Part shown: piece after piece, positions 44,352-55,330 of the stretch
Position numbering within the stretch: the stretch's first letter is position 1
Layout: each line of letters starts with the position of its first letter
Made by a program: the position numbers and the translations under genes
The notes under the pieces: model-generated
Told to the model about the DNA's origin: nothing
What the model saw: the letters and a program-made list of their open reading frames with translations, nothing else
Database searches by the model: none
Origin: Brassica napus
Lineage: Eukaryota; Streptophyta; Magnoliopsida; Brassicales; Brassicaceae
Assembly (NCBI RefSeq): GCF_020379485.1
Contig: NC_063452.1
Coordinates: 13,433,065 to 13,497,064 of the forward strand
Length of the DNA stretch: 64,000 nucleotides
Direction: 5' to 3'

Positions 44352-45854
44352 TGATATCTTGCATGTTTGCATTGTTTTAAGTCTCCATTTTGCACATAAT
44401 GATCATATAGATTAGAAATTTAACATCTTTAGGATCCATATTGCATTCATATGTCTTTATCAGGTATTGGAGTGTCCTATGGAGTGATTGGAGGTGTTTG
44501 GAAACATTTTGGTTAAAAAGGAGTGAAGAATGAACATTGTTCCGGATCAGACGAGTTTAACTCGGGTTAAGACAACACGGGTTCACTCACCCGCGTCGCC
44601 GAGTCGAGAGGACGCAACATGAGCTCCAGCGCGGGTCGAACGACGCGGGATCCATTACCCGCGCGCATGAAGAAGCAGCATCATCGACGATCCAACGCGG
44701 CTTGGATCACGCATATGGCCTACCCGCATGCACGAGAATGGAGCTGCTCGACGTCTTGACGCGGGTTGCGCTCACGTGGGTTCCCTTACCCGCATCACGA
44801 AGAGAAGGAACCGATAGAGTCACGCGGGACGGAGCCACGCGGGAGCGCCTACCCACGAGCATGACGGAGAAGCCTCAACGACGATCCGATGCGGGTTGGC
44901 TGACGCGGGTTGTGCCCGTCCATTTCTACCAGAGTCGAAACTTATCTTTAGTCGGATTTTAATGTTTTTAAGGGGCTTTTTAGACTTTTTAATGGAAACC
45001 ATTAGGTTTACCAATGACATATAAATACTCTTGTAATCCCAAAGTTGGGACTTATCTTGTTTTCTGTCTAATCAAAATGGAACCTTTAGGTAAAAGACCT
45101 AATCTTGATCATTATCCTTTGGGATTGCTTTGTTAATTTGATCGCTAATCATGATTAACACCAAATCATCATTGATTCTTGGGTTTATCATGAAGATTAG
45201 TGAGTAGTCATACTTGGATTCATAGGTTAGGGAGATTAAGGGTGATTAGGCTAGATCTAAGGTGTTGTAGCACAAATCCATCTTGTTCCTTGCTAGTAAA
45301 GTGCTTTAATACTGTTTTAGAGTTGACCTCTCTAAAGTTGAGGTTTAGGCATTTCACACTCGAAAGGTGTTCGATGAAATGCCTGAACCAACTCTACTAA
45401 GCTTTTAACATTCTTTACCAAAGAGATTTGATGTTAAAGGTGTTAAGATGGCTAATGGACTTGAAATTAATGATTGCTTAGATAATATTCAACCAAAGAA
45501 ATTTGATGTTTGAGTTATCTTGGTGAATGAGCATTCATCTAGAGATAGATTTTGTTTAGGATTGTGTCTAGGTCTAAGGTTGATAGATTGATTGAAAGAT
45601 ATTACCTTTAGATTGAAACTTGATCACCCAAGGTCAATTCCCTTAGCCCATGAATTCTCCCATCTCATAAGAAAGGAAAGCTTTGTTCTTTATTGCATCT
45701 TAGTAGTATTCTCTCTTCAAAATCATCTTGCCAATTGATAGCATTTAGATTAAGCATGGTCTTGTATTCCCTTTGCTTTGGAATCACTTAGAATTGGTTT
45801 GACATCCTTTATACTATAACATTTGATTAGGAGCCTTGAAAACTCCTAGCATCA
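44352..45854 (+). repeat. 3' LTR of the Athila element (about 1.5 kb)
   Basis: It starts TGATATC after the polypurine tract and ends ATCA at 45854. It contains the CG-rich palindromic block (44550-44920), a TATA box and a region rich in CTAGGTCTAAGGT-like sequence. The last 303 bp match the 5' LTR remnant. Confidence 0.88.
45020..45027 (+). promoter_or_regulatory. TATA box of the Athila LTR promoter
   Basis: TATAAATA lies downstream of the CG-rich block, where an LTR promoter is expected; transcription would start about 30 bases later. Confidence 0.5.
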
Positions 45855-46304
45855 CTGACAGAAGCAGAAGTGGATGCTTCCCTACATTTCACTTGAACAC
45901 ATGGTGTTTCATTGAAGTTGAAACTCAGGAGATAGATACAGATGTGATTTTTAAAACATTGATTCAGATCAAAACGTGTAAGCGAGTATAGTCACCTCGG
46001 TGTTGATATTGTCACTAATTGCAGAAACGGTGAAGGTGCGGTTGTTTATGGGGAAATTTTATGGCGTGACACCTACATGGAAGACAAAATCTTGCTTTCG
46101 CGGATTCATAATAGCCAGAGTGAGAGGGATACGACGCACAAGATTAAAACAAACTGATTAATTTACTCCATCAAAACGGCATTGTTTGCGGTATTGATAT
46201 AAATTATCTTCTTTGATCATCAACAGTCTAATTCTGTATTCTAACATCTGCAAATTGATCTTTGTCAATGGTAATTGAGACATGTAATCAAGTAGCATCA
46301 GACT

Positions 46305-46600
46305 CTAAACACGTTTCACATAGTATATCACTGCTTCCAATATTTCCTTACACTGGTGATAAAGAAAAACATTACTAATGCAATTGAGGTGACTGAATAA
46401 ATTTTCTGTACATGTTTCAATGCCTTCTTTTGTTTCATTTGACAAACAATCAAACTCACCCAAAAACTCACGCTTTGACTCGGTACACATCCTTTTATGT
46501 TCAGCTCCATTGAGGAAAGACAAAGCACAAGCCAGTTTCGTTACGACCTGAGATGATTTTGCATGTTCCTTTTTGGTCTGTGCCCTTTGAGGTAATCTTA
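46305..46600 (-). pseudogene. Unidentified gene fragment
   Basis: An open stretch contains TKLACALSFLNGAEHKRMC and ETCTENLFSHLNCISN and ends at TAA 46305. It is protein-like, not low complexity, with conserved-looking Cys residues. I do not recognise the family. It lies in the same orientation as the cyclin pseudogene. Confidence 0.4.
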
Positions 46601-46609
46601 GACTTGAGT

Positions 46610-47045
46610 GCTAAGCTACTTATTTGTCGTAACCTTCGAGGTCACCGAAAGAAACATCATCCTCATTCCCTGTGAACATTGGAGTCCAATCATGAGCATC
46701 ATCTTCTTCTTCTGGCCAATCACCATCATCATCATCATTGGGTGTTAGGCTTAGGCTTGCACCACTTTTCTCGTTCTTACGGATTGGTTGTTCCTAGATA
46801 ACAGCTTTATCAATGAACTCTGCATTTTCAGACCCGCGATCTGGCGTTTCTCGAAATCGGGATACATGATTGAAGGAGGTTCAAAGGCATATATTCTTGG
46901 AGAGAGAAACTCATGGGGAGCATGGTTGTAGTAACTCGAAGTTGATGGTGTAATATATTCCTTAAGAATATCTCTATAGCGTGTGTCTGTGGAAGTGTTT
47001 TGATTCTGAAGCTATTTCATCCACAATGCCCTTGCTTGTATCACC
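46610..47045 (-). pseudogene. Unidentified exon cluster with acidic C-terminus
   Basis: After an acceptor-like GCAG near 47045 the minus strand reads VIQARALWMK, a stop, then STSSYYNHAPHEFLSPRIYA. In a shifted frame it continues with SGASLSLTPNDDDDGDWPEE and GNEDDVSFGDLEGYDK and a stop near 46620. At least one stop and one frameshift break it. The acidic tail and intron border suggest a real host gene, which I cannot name. Confidence 0.45.
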
Positions 47046-47365
47046 TGCAAATAAAAAAAATTATCTTGAGTAACAACAATTATGTTTGTATTTAAAAAAA
47101 AAACAATTATGTTTGTGTGGATGGAAGAAGACTGAGGGAGGGTTACCTGTGGAGAGGACGAAAGTTGAGCATTATGTTTATTGAGCCGTGAAAGGAGAAG
47201 AACAAAATAGACTTTTCAGAAGTAACCAACAGTATATGGCATGGACAGAGTTCTATTCTCAGTGCAGCTAACCTCGGAGCATGACGTTCTATATCTAAAG
47301 CATGACCTCTCTGTGCATCAGACAAACTGATACAAAATTTTCAGATGAGAGATGAGGACGAAGAG

Positions 47366-48646
47366 TTACAAAATTTGAGCCTTCTTAGCCTCAAAACACT
47401 TTGAATAAATAACTTCAAATAACTTCAAAGTGTCGTAATGCATCAGACCCAACTCAGCTAAGAAGTGAACCATGTTCTCCATCTCCGGGTCTGGATTGGT
47501 AGCTTTGATGAACCTCGCAAGGAACACATATTGTGTTGGAACTGTCAAGTACCACTCCAGACTTCCCAAAATGGTTTTCTCCATCACGAGAATTTGCTTG
47601 TTCTGGTAAGAGTTGTTTGTGATGTATATAACAAATCATTGACATGTTCACACCAAAATCAGCTCTACCTGATAATAATATTGTAAGCATTATGATATGT
47701 ATGTTACATCACATACCTGAGGAGGCCAGATTTCTTCGTATTTAGAGGCTATGAGCAAAGCACTAACGCCTAGAAGCTGTAAGTCTCTCTTGGAATAGTT
47801 TTTAGAGACAGGAACAGATCAATTATGTTGATGGTGAGGTAAAGCGTCTCAGGAGACAGATCAAACTTGACATGAACGTCTAGAGGCCAGTCTAGAAGAA
47901 TTGATCTCATCTTTCGTTGATCTCAGTATGTGTCTGCATATACATCTAAGGCTTGCTGCAACAGGAAACAAAACATAAACATTAAAACGTATCCATAAAG
48001 CATATTAGAATAAAGGTTCTGACAATAAGTACCTCAACCTCTTTGTAGAAAGCGTACATGTCCTCAACATACTCCACAGCACCAAGGTCATTGTCTTTGT
48101 CCGCGGAATCAATATCAAGAGTTCTGGAAGCAGCAGCCTAAAGTCAAGTATGTAACCAACCAATCAATCACAAAAAGCATATTCAAATGCCGATTTTTAA
48201 AAACCAAAGAAACTCTTACCTTGCTTCGAGCATTGAGAGTGGAAGAGTATGTAACTTTCTTCTTGGATGCAACATCGTGTCTCTGATCCTGTTTAGCTTT
48301 AGCAACCTCGTCTGTGTCTGGACTGATCAAAATCACTTAGTGTTGCTGCTGCGGCTGCGGCTTAACAACAGCTCTTGCTTTCTTTTGAACCGCTTCTGCT
48401 TTCTTGGCTACATTGATTGGCTGTTTAGTGATAAGACAAAGAGGGACAGATTCAATAATCATATGTAGTCTTGGAAAAAAAAAAGAAGAGAAATAGAACC
48501 TTTTTGTTAGCGTTTTCAAGCTACTGGGCACGAAGTCACGGTTCAAGGGGCGATTCAACTTTCCTGCTTCGACTCCGGGGGAAGAGAAGAGATGTTTATG
48601 ATGTAGCCAAGAGCACGACGGTTCTTTGCTTCCGCGATATGACCAC
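47366..48646 (-). pseudogene. B1-type cyclin gene, broken, with introns (CYCB1;2-like)
   Basis: Exons on the minus strand: from 48646 (IAEAKNRRALG, the B1-cyclin N-terminal block); one ending at 48220 with KKVTYSSTLNARSK; 48137-48033 (DNDLGAVEYVEDMYAFYKEV, the start of the cyclin box); 47955-47717 (MYMQTHTEINER...SALLIASKYEEIWPPQ); and one reaching about 47400 with EWYLTVPTQYVFLARFIKA and ENMVHFLAELGLMHYD. B1 cyclins activate CDKs at mitosis. The gene is dead: a stop lies before ISPDTDEVAK, the 47955-47717 exon has two frameshifts, and the C-terminal cyclin fold is missing after 47366. Retained GT-AG introns show it came from genomic DNA, not mRNA. The best memory match is CYCB1;2 or CYCB1;3. 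Confidence 0.82.
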
Positions 48647-48649
48647 CTG

Positions 48650-49276
48650 TTGATTCAAAAACATAATTACCGATTTGAACCGATCAGAAACAGCCATACG
48701 ATCTAAATCTTCAATTATTATGATGATCCTAGGGTTAAGGAAAAAGGGAATAGTTGCTCAAAAAAATGAGAAGGGGATTAGATCGATCGAAAACCGTTTC
48801 GGAGGAAATATACAGGTATATAGAATTATTCATGGAGGTTTTCTCGTAATTAAATGTTTATAACACTAATTGCCAAAAGATACAATGAACGACATGGAAT
48901 GCAAAGAGATGAGAGGATGAGAAGTTAAACTTCCGATGTTAAGGAAAACAAAGGCGGTGACGTGAACTCCGGAATACGAAAACGATGAATGAAGCCCTCG
49001 CCGTCTGAAACACAAAACGTAACATTTAATTATTTCCTTTCCCATCAGACCAAACACTGAGGCCCATATCCAACTTAAAGACAAAACACCACTTTCATTA
49101 TCAGACCCAAAACGAAGGCCCAACCAAGCCTATTAATGTCTCATTGATCGAACCAAAAACACGGGGGACTCGGACCAAACAACAAATGACGCAAAGTAAA
49201 ACGTGGGTCCCACAAACATTAAAAAAAAAACTGACGTGGATGGCCTGAGAAGAGGGGAAAGTGTGGCATTATATAT
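48650..49276. other. Helitron F 5' region, no gene recognised
   Basis: Between the cyclin remnant and the F terminus no exon could be identified. It may hold the cyclin's first exon or promoter in decayed form. Confidence 0.4.
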
Positions 49277-50799
49277 ACTTAAAGCATTGCCCCCGCGCAA
49301 GCGCAGAGTTGTGGACAGAGTTCTTGTTTCATTTCAATATTTTTGCTAGGGTTATTGTAGTTGTGATTTTTGCGTTTTGAGTTGTTTTCAAGTTTTTTTT
49401 ATTGTTATAGGGTTAGAGTTGTGATGATGAACTATGTATGCATTGTTCTACACTTACGAAGGACTAAACTGTGTTAGTAATGTGATTGGTATAATTCGTG
49501 TTGTTGTTTGTTGTGTCACTGAGACTTATTGTTTGTTTTTTTTTTAATTTGTTTCTTTTACTGTTGAGAGTATATAAATTATATTAAAGTTGTTGAAAAT
49601 ACTTTTTGTTTCTGGATATTTTTTCTCCAGTTAGTCGTGTAAGTTGTGTGTATTAAGTAATAATTTTTATTATCCTTATTATGTTTGTTATAAGTTTTTA
49701 TTTTATTTTTAAACTTGTTGTTCTTACCGGACCTTTAAAACAAATACATGAAGACTTGTAGAAATAACTATAAGATGAGTGACAGTTCTGAGTATTTGGG
49801 CTTTAATGAGTTTTAAACGAATTTATGTATTTTTCATAAGAAGATAATAGCATTGGCTTGTTGACATTGGGAATGTAAGCTATTTTTATAAGACAAGAGG
49901 AGTGAGCAGGTGGAGCTGTTGTTGCCGCATTTGTGTCTGTCGGGATTGTCTCTTGTATCTCTTGTTGTGATTGTGTTTGTTTATTTTTTATTTGATGGGT
50001 AATATGTAAACAAAAATCATTGTTAGTTGTATTTATCAGAGTTCATAACTTACTCTGCTTTTTGATTTAGGTAATTTCATTGATCTTGGTTGTCGTATTC
50101 GTCTTCTTCGTTGCAAAAGTAAGTTTTTAAATTGTTAAATAGCAGACCGTGTAGTTTGTATTTGTTTAGCTGACTCGATGTATGTGTCGTTGCGAAAGTA
50201 AGTTTGTAAATTGTTAAATAGATGGCCGTGTAGTTTGTATTTGTTTAGCTAACTCGATGTATGTATCGTTGAGTTTTAGTTGAGGTGATTGGTTTGGCAT
50301 ATTTGTTTTGAAGTTTATTTCTAAGATTAGGCAAAAAAGAGAGGTGATCATTAATGATTCGTCTTTTTTGGAATTCTAAATTTTGATGTTTTGATTGTTT
50401 GGGTTGTTGTGGTTTCTTTTAAGATGTAAAATAAAGATTTGTGTAAAATTAGTTTGATAAGTAAGAGAGAAAAATAGACGACCACAGAATTTGAGTAGGA
50501 AATATTTTTGATTATTGATGTTAGCACAATATAGATAATAGTATAAAGAGAATTGTGTGGTGATTGTTTCTTACGGATCAATTAGGAGACGTATAACGAC
50601 TCGAGTTGTTTCTTTGCTAAGGCCAGATCCTTGGACATAACGGATTTGCCCAACTACATCTGCGAGTTTAAATATCATTTATGATAACAAAACATATTAT
50701 AAACTCAGATGCAATATGATAATATATACCTGAGAGTTATAGGTTTGTGTTCGCAATCGCTTGGAAATTGTCAAACAGTCTAATTATGATTGAAGATTG

Positions 50800-51300
50800 T
50801 TCTCAGGAGCACCCGTGATGACTTTATCAATAATAGTTGGTGAAGTGAAACGAATGAGGAATGGATGATCAATTATCTTGTACATGCTTGAGCATCTAGC
50901 AACCTCAAAACGATCGACTTTCAGTCTTTCACAATGGAACCGACTTTCAAAGGTGGTATGTAATGATTAGCACGTCCGACGGGAATAAACCCATGAATCA
51001 CGGAATCTGCAAATAATATTATTTAACAAAGATCAGGAAATCAATTAAAAACAATTATATTAAATAAATGTGATAAATCGAAGATTAACTTACTTTTTCA
51101 TCAAGGAAGAGAACCGTGATTCCCATAAACTCACTGTCTTTCTTGAAGTTCAGGGAGTCCCATAAGCGAGGAGGTTAGAGGCTATTCTCTGGCTACTACG
51201 ACCAACACGGAGAGACTCGAAGGTTGAGTGACGGATGCCAGGAACGCCGGTTTGAGGAACTGGAGAGGCAGAAAGACATTTTCTAGAAGATCGTTAAAGC
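50800..51300 (-). pseudogene. RPA70-like (DUF223, OB-fold) gene remnant in Helitron D
   Basis: The minus strand codes GVPGIRHSTFESLRVGRSS, then after a frameshift LWDSLNFKKDSEFMGITVLF at about 51105-51170. A second exon at about 50805-51008 reads DSVIHGFIPVGRANHYIPPL, then in a shifted frame RFEVARCSSMYKIIDHPFLI. This is the single-stranded-DNA-binding RPA1-type protein family that Brassicaceae Helitrons commonly carry. Two frameshifts and a missing C-terminus make it non-functional. Confidence 0.75.
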
Positions 51301-51719
51301 TAAGAGGAATCAATGAGTTTTGTGGAGATGCAAATTGGGTTCATCAAAGATGAGAATCATATATATAGGGTTTAAAGAAAGGCTACAAATCAGGAACATT
51401 TAAGATCAATCGATTTAAGATGGGGAGATGAAGAGTTCACCGTTGAAAAAATAGATTACGAACAGACACACAACGCGACTCTTCAGACTTGTCTAAGACA
51501 ATGATGAAAAGAACCCTAATCTCATGTTAAATGAAGACAGTTTACATTATGAAAAAAATTATAATTGTTGTTTTTTTCATATAACGTGATGAACCTCATT
51601 TAAAAATGAAACTCATAATACACTTGTAGGCCCGACCCACAGAGAAAACCGAAGAAGCAAAGGTTTCCGACCTTCATAAATATATATTAGTTTAAGTCAT
51701 CAATGTACAAAGTATCCCT

Positions 51720-51773
51720 TAGTTTAGTGGTATAAATGTTGGTGTTTATATCTCAATAACCCGGGTTCGAACC
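51720..51773 (+). promoter_or_regulatory. tRNA-like Pol III promoter (boxes A and B) near the Helitron D 5' end
   Basis: Box A TAGTTTAGTGG (51720-51730) and box B GGGTTCGAACC (51763-51773) are both at consensus with tRNA-like spacing. The rest does not fold as a normal tRNA by eye, so it is a tRNA-derived remnant or SINE head. It points outward, away from the Helitron body. Confidence 0.6.
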
Positions 51774-53119
51774 ACAAGTTTGACACTTTTTTCACTCGTT
51801 TTAAAAGTGGGACCCACCAAAATGATGACGTGTCGTCTCAGGAGTGATGCAACTGCCTCATTATATTATAGATTAGGGATTAACCCGGGCTACGCCGGAG
51901 ATTTTTATTTTTTTCTAGTTTAAGTTGTTAAATTATTTATATTTAGGTCATGATATATGTTTATATAAATGTTAAGATTCATGTCATAATTAAAATTTAT
52001 TTTTAAATTTTAACACGTTAAATTAACATATTTTTTACTATTTAAATATTTTTTTGTAATTTTGTTGGCTATCTAGTTATCATATTTGGCAAAACTATCT
52101 ATTGAGTGTTGGAATAAATGTTTTAGATATTTAATTAAACTGCAGAGTATTTTCGGATCGACCACATGCTCAACAATCGATCGATCCGTAAAAAGATGGT
52201 CGATCTCCTTGGCCAGGTAAGTACAATTTTAGCAAAAATATCTTTGATTTTCAAATATTAAGTATATAACTATTCTTTTGAATATTTTTTTTTGAATTGT
52301 ATTTTTTGATTAAATTATTGTATTATAATGTTTATGTAAATATTTTTTGTGATGTTTGAATTTGTGCTGTTAGTATACTTAACCTAGATGATATTGATGT
52401 TTAACAATTTTTTTTATGGAAATAGAAAATAATGATATATCAAAACTTATCTAATACTTGTTAAATGATAGTATAATGTAAATTACATCCATTATCTGAA
52501 AATAACCATTTGTTGTTTTCATTTTTTTTAAATCAGAAATTATTTTTATTTAAAAACATTATTCATATATAATATAATAGTTTAAGTTTGGAAGATTAAT
52601 CTATATATATAAATTATGTATATTTTTTAAAAAATAATTTAAGATATTATATATTGAGTAACTGAATAAAAGCTGAATTTCTTATCTTGAAAATGAAATA
52701 TTTATATTTTTGTCTTCATGTTATACTCACCAATCCAGCATTGATATTTATAACTCATTATGTTTTTTTTAAAAAACTTAGTCTTAAGTAATTAACAAAT
52801 TTAATAAATTAAATTCATCACCTATAATGTTCTGTAAACTATATTTGAAAATTCTCTAAAATTATATTTTAAGCATAATATTACTATTATTTAATTTAAG
52901 TTATTTTAAGCATAATATATGCTAAACCAACTTAAATTATGTTTACAATAGGACCATCCTAAACCGGTTAATAAACCAAAAACAATACTAAACCAACATG
53001 AACCAATACCTGATTCGGCGAGGAAAGAAGTGTTTCGGGATAAACGCTTGAATGGTTATTAACTGTAATGGTTTGATCATGAAAGAGTAATATGAATATT
53101 AACAATAAAATTATGGATT

Positions 53120-53350
53120 AGATTAATTTAAATTTGTAAGAATACCTTTGAGTCTATGAAAAGCAATTCAATTCCCATGAATAAGTTTGGCTTTTGGAAG
53201 TTGCGGGTTTCCCAACAAAGAATCCACCTAACAAAAAGTTTGTTGTTATAAAAAAATCTCTTTCAAGGTCATTAAAGGTTTTTGGGACGGCAAGAATTGA
53301 TGGTGGAACCATTTTTTTGCTCGAGTGCTTTGAAGTTTTCCTTAATAGTG
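53120..53350 (-). pseudogene. RPA70-like exon remnant in Helitron A
   Basis: The minus strand at about 53142-53225 reads WETRNFQKPNLFMGIELLFI, the same family position as the LWDSLNFKKDSEFMGI exon in Helitron D. An upstream part with MVPPSILAVPKTFNDLERD is at about 53260-53315. Damaged and partial. Confidence 0.55.
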
Positions 53351-53439
53351 TGAGGTTGATGTTGATGGAATAATGAATTTTATAGGGACTTTCTTGATGT
53401 AAAACTATAAATTTTTTTAAAGTGGTATTTCCATTTTAT

Positions 53440-54540
53440 ATAATTTACTACCATTTTAAGATAGATATACATTTTAAGATATATGTTTAAATCTTAATGT
53501 ACTTTTTCCATTTTTTTAAATGTTTATTTCCATTTCTTATATTTTTTATTTACATAATATCTATATTTATATTTTATATTTTAAAATAGATATTTAAATC
53601 TTAATGTACTTTTTCCATTTTTGTAAATTATATATTTACTTATATTATATATTTTACATTTTAAGATAGATGTTTAATGCTTAATGAACTTTTTCCATTT
53701 TTTAAAAAAGAATTGTGTATTTACTTATTATTATATATATAATTCATATATTATATATTTACATTATTTACTTATTATTTATTTTCCTGTATATGTATTT
53801 CCATTTCTTGTACTTTTTATTTACTTAATATCCCTATTTTACATTTTAAGATACATGTTTAAATCTTAATGTACATTTTCTATTTTCTTTAAATTGTATA
53901 TTTCCAATTGTTATATTTTCTATTTACGTAATATCTATATTTTAAATCTTAAGATATATTTTTAAATTTTAATGTAATTTTCCATTTTTAAATTGCGTAT
54001 TTACTTATATTATATATTTACTTATTATATATTTTTCTTTTTATTTTGTATTTCTATTTCTTATACTTTCTATTTACTAATAATTTTATATTTTAAGATA
54101 GATTTAAATTTTAAGATATATGTTTAAATATTAATGTACTTTTTCCATTTTTTTAAATTGTGTATTTCCTTTTCTTATACTTTCTATTCGCGTAATATCT
54201 ATATTTTACATTTTAAGAGAGATGTTTAAATATTAATATACTTTTTCCATTGTTTTTAAGTTGTGTATTTCTTTTTCTTATACTTTCTATTTACTTAATA
54301 TCTATATTTTACATTTTAAGATAGATGTTTAATATTTAATGTACTCTTTCCATATTTTAAAAATTGTGCATTTATTTATTATTGTATATATAATTCATAT
54401 ATTTATAATATTTACTTATTATTTATTTTTCTATATATTGAGTATTTTTATTTCTTATACTTTATATTCAGTTAATATCTATATTTTATATTTTAAGATA
54501 GATGTTTAAATCTTAATGTTTTTTTCCATTTTTAATGTAA
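53440..54540 (-). repeat. Internal tandem repeats of Helitron A, unit about 100 bp
   Basis: Blocks of ttttaagatagatgttta, aatcttaatgtactttttcc and a long T/A stretch repeat about eight to nine times with length variation. Confidence 0.7.
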
Positions 54541-54559
54541 AACGGCAATGTTTAATAGA

Positions 54560-55190
54560 AGAACTTGGACAAATAGTCAAATAATTATATTTATGTTTTT
54601 TTTCTTTTATTTATAAAATGGTAATGTTAAATTATGGAGATAAGCCATTTTTTAGTGAAAAATGGTAATCTTACATATGTTTAATGTAATTTTTCCATTT
54701 TTTTATGTTGTATGTTTACTTATTTTTGTTATTTTTAAATGTAAAATGGTAATCTTACATATGTTTAATGTAGTATTTCCATTTTTTATGTTGTATGTTT
54801 ACATATTATTTATTATTTTCGAAATTGTATATAATTTTTTTTACAAAATAGTAATGTTACGTTATGGAGATAAGTCGTCTTTTTTTTAGTGAAAAATGGT
54901 AATCTTACATATGTTTAATGTAGTTTTTCCATTTTTTATGTTGTATGTTTACATATTATTTTTTAAAATAAAATTGTAAAATGGTAATCTTATATATGTT
55001 TAATGTAGTATTTCTATTTTTTATGTTGTATGTTTACATATATTTATTATTTTCGAAATTATATATTATGTTTTTTTTTATAAAACGGTAATGTTACATT
55101 ATGGAGATAAGCCGTCTTTTTTTTAAGTGAAAAACGATAATTTTACATATGTTTAATGTAGTTTTTCCATTTTTTATGCTGTATGTTTAC
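54560..55190 (-). repeat. Internal tandem repeats of Helitron A, unit about 70 bp
   Basis: The unit aatcttacatatgtttaatg, tttttccattttttatgttg, tatgtttacatattattt repeats about six times, with atggagataagccgtc inserts between some units. Confidence 0.75.
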
Positions 55191-55330
55191 ATATTATTTA
55201 TAATTTACGAAAATTAGTAATATTAAAATGTAATACTATATTTTATGCCACGTGTCATCTTTCGGGAGAAGTTTTTTTGCTGATGTGAACGCTCTATGGA
55301 GCCTCAAAAGGTCCATTTTATTAGTAAGGA

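Larger units (their letters stand above)
33665..45854 (+). mobile_element. Athila-type Ty3/Gypsy LTR retrotransposon, inactivated
   Basis: In order the element has a truncated 5' LTR, a tRNA-Asp-type primer-binding site, gag, protease, reverse transcriptase/RNase H, integrase, a long untranslated spacer, the ATHILA ORF, a polypurine tract and a 1.5-kb 3' LTR. This order and the extra ORF define the Athila lineage. Coding damage comprises frameshifts near 35690 and 36800 and stops at 36120, 38636 and 40907. I count about 16 differences across the 302 bp shared by the LTRs, so the insertion is not very recent. No target duplication was found because the 5' LTR lacks its outer 1.2 kb. Confidence 0.92.
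45900..49277 (-). mobile_element. Helitron F, carrying captured gene fragments (left end not found)
   Basis: At 49277, directly next to the 3' end of Helitron D, the minus strand starts TATATATAATGCCACAC and continues with CCACGTCAG and GTGGGACCCACG. This parallels the 5' end of D (TCTATAATATAATGAGG, then CACGTCATC and GTGGGTCCCAC). I therefore read it as the 5' end of another minus-strand Helitron with the second base changed. All recognised gene pieces to the left (cyclin, two unknown exon clusters) run in the same direction. The 3' end was not found; it may lie beyond the Athila insertion or be lost. The start coordinate given is only the Athila border. Confidence 0.5.
49278..51872 (-). 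mobile_element. Helitron D (2595 bp)
   Basis: The 5' end (TCTATAATATAATGAGG from 51872 leftward) directly abuts the 3' end of Helitron A. The 3' end has a GC-rich hairpin (GCGC AA GCGC, 49295-49304) followed by AATGCTTTAAG and T, a diverged form of the AATGCTCTAG/T ending. It carries an RPA70-like pseudogene and a tRNA-like promoter. There is no Rep/helicase, so it is non-autonomous. Confidence 0.75.
51873..55330 (-). mobile_element. Helitron A (3458 bp)
   Basis: 5' end at 55330 (TCCTTACTAATAAAATGG); 3' end at 51873, with a partly decayed hairpin (51884-51900), TTAATCCCTAA and T. It is collinear with Helitron B over its full length and clearly the same family. It contains RPA-like exon pieces, a GC-rich island and two blocks of internal tandem repeats. 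There is no Rep/helicase. Confidence 0.85.

Noticed and set aside
46000..48650. Intact cyclin gene
   Set aside because: Internal stop, two frameshifts in one exon and missing C-terminal exons rule out a working gene.
51720..51795. Functional tRNA gene
   Set aside because: Boxes A and B fit, but the acceptor and anticodon stems do not pair by eye; kept only as a Pol III-like promoter.
54662..54889. Open frame in the Helitron A repeats
   Set aside because: Produced by translation of the 70-bp tandem repeat unit; low complexity.
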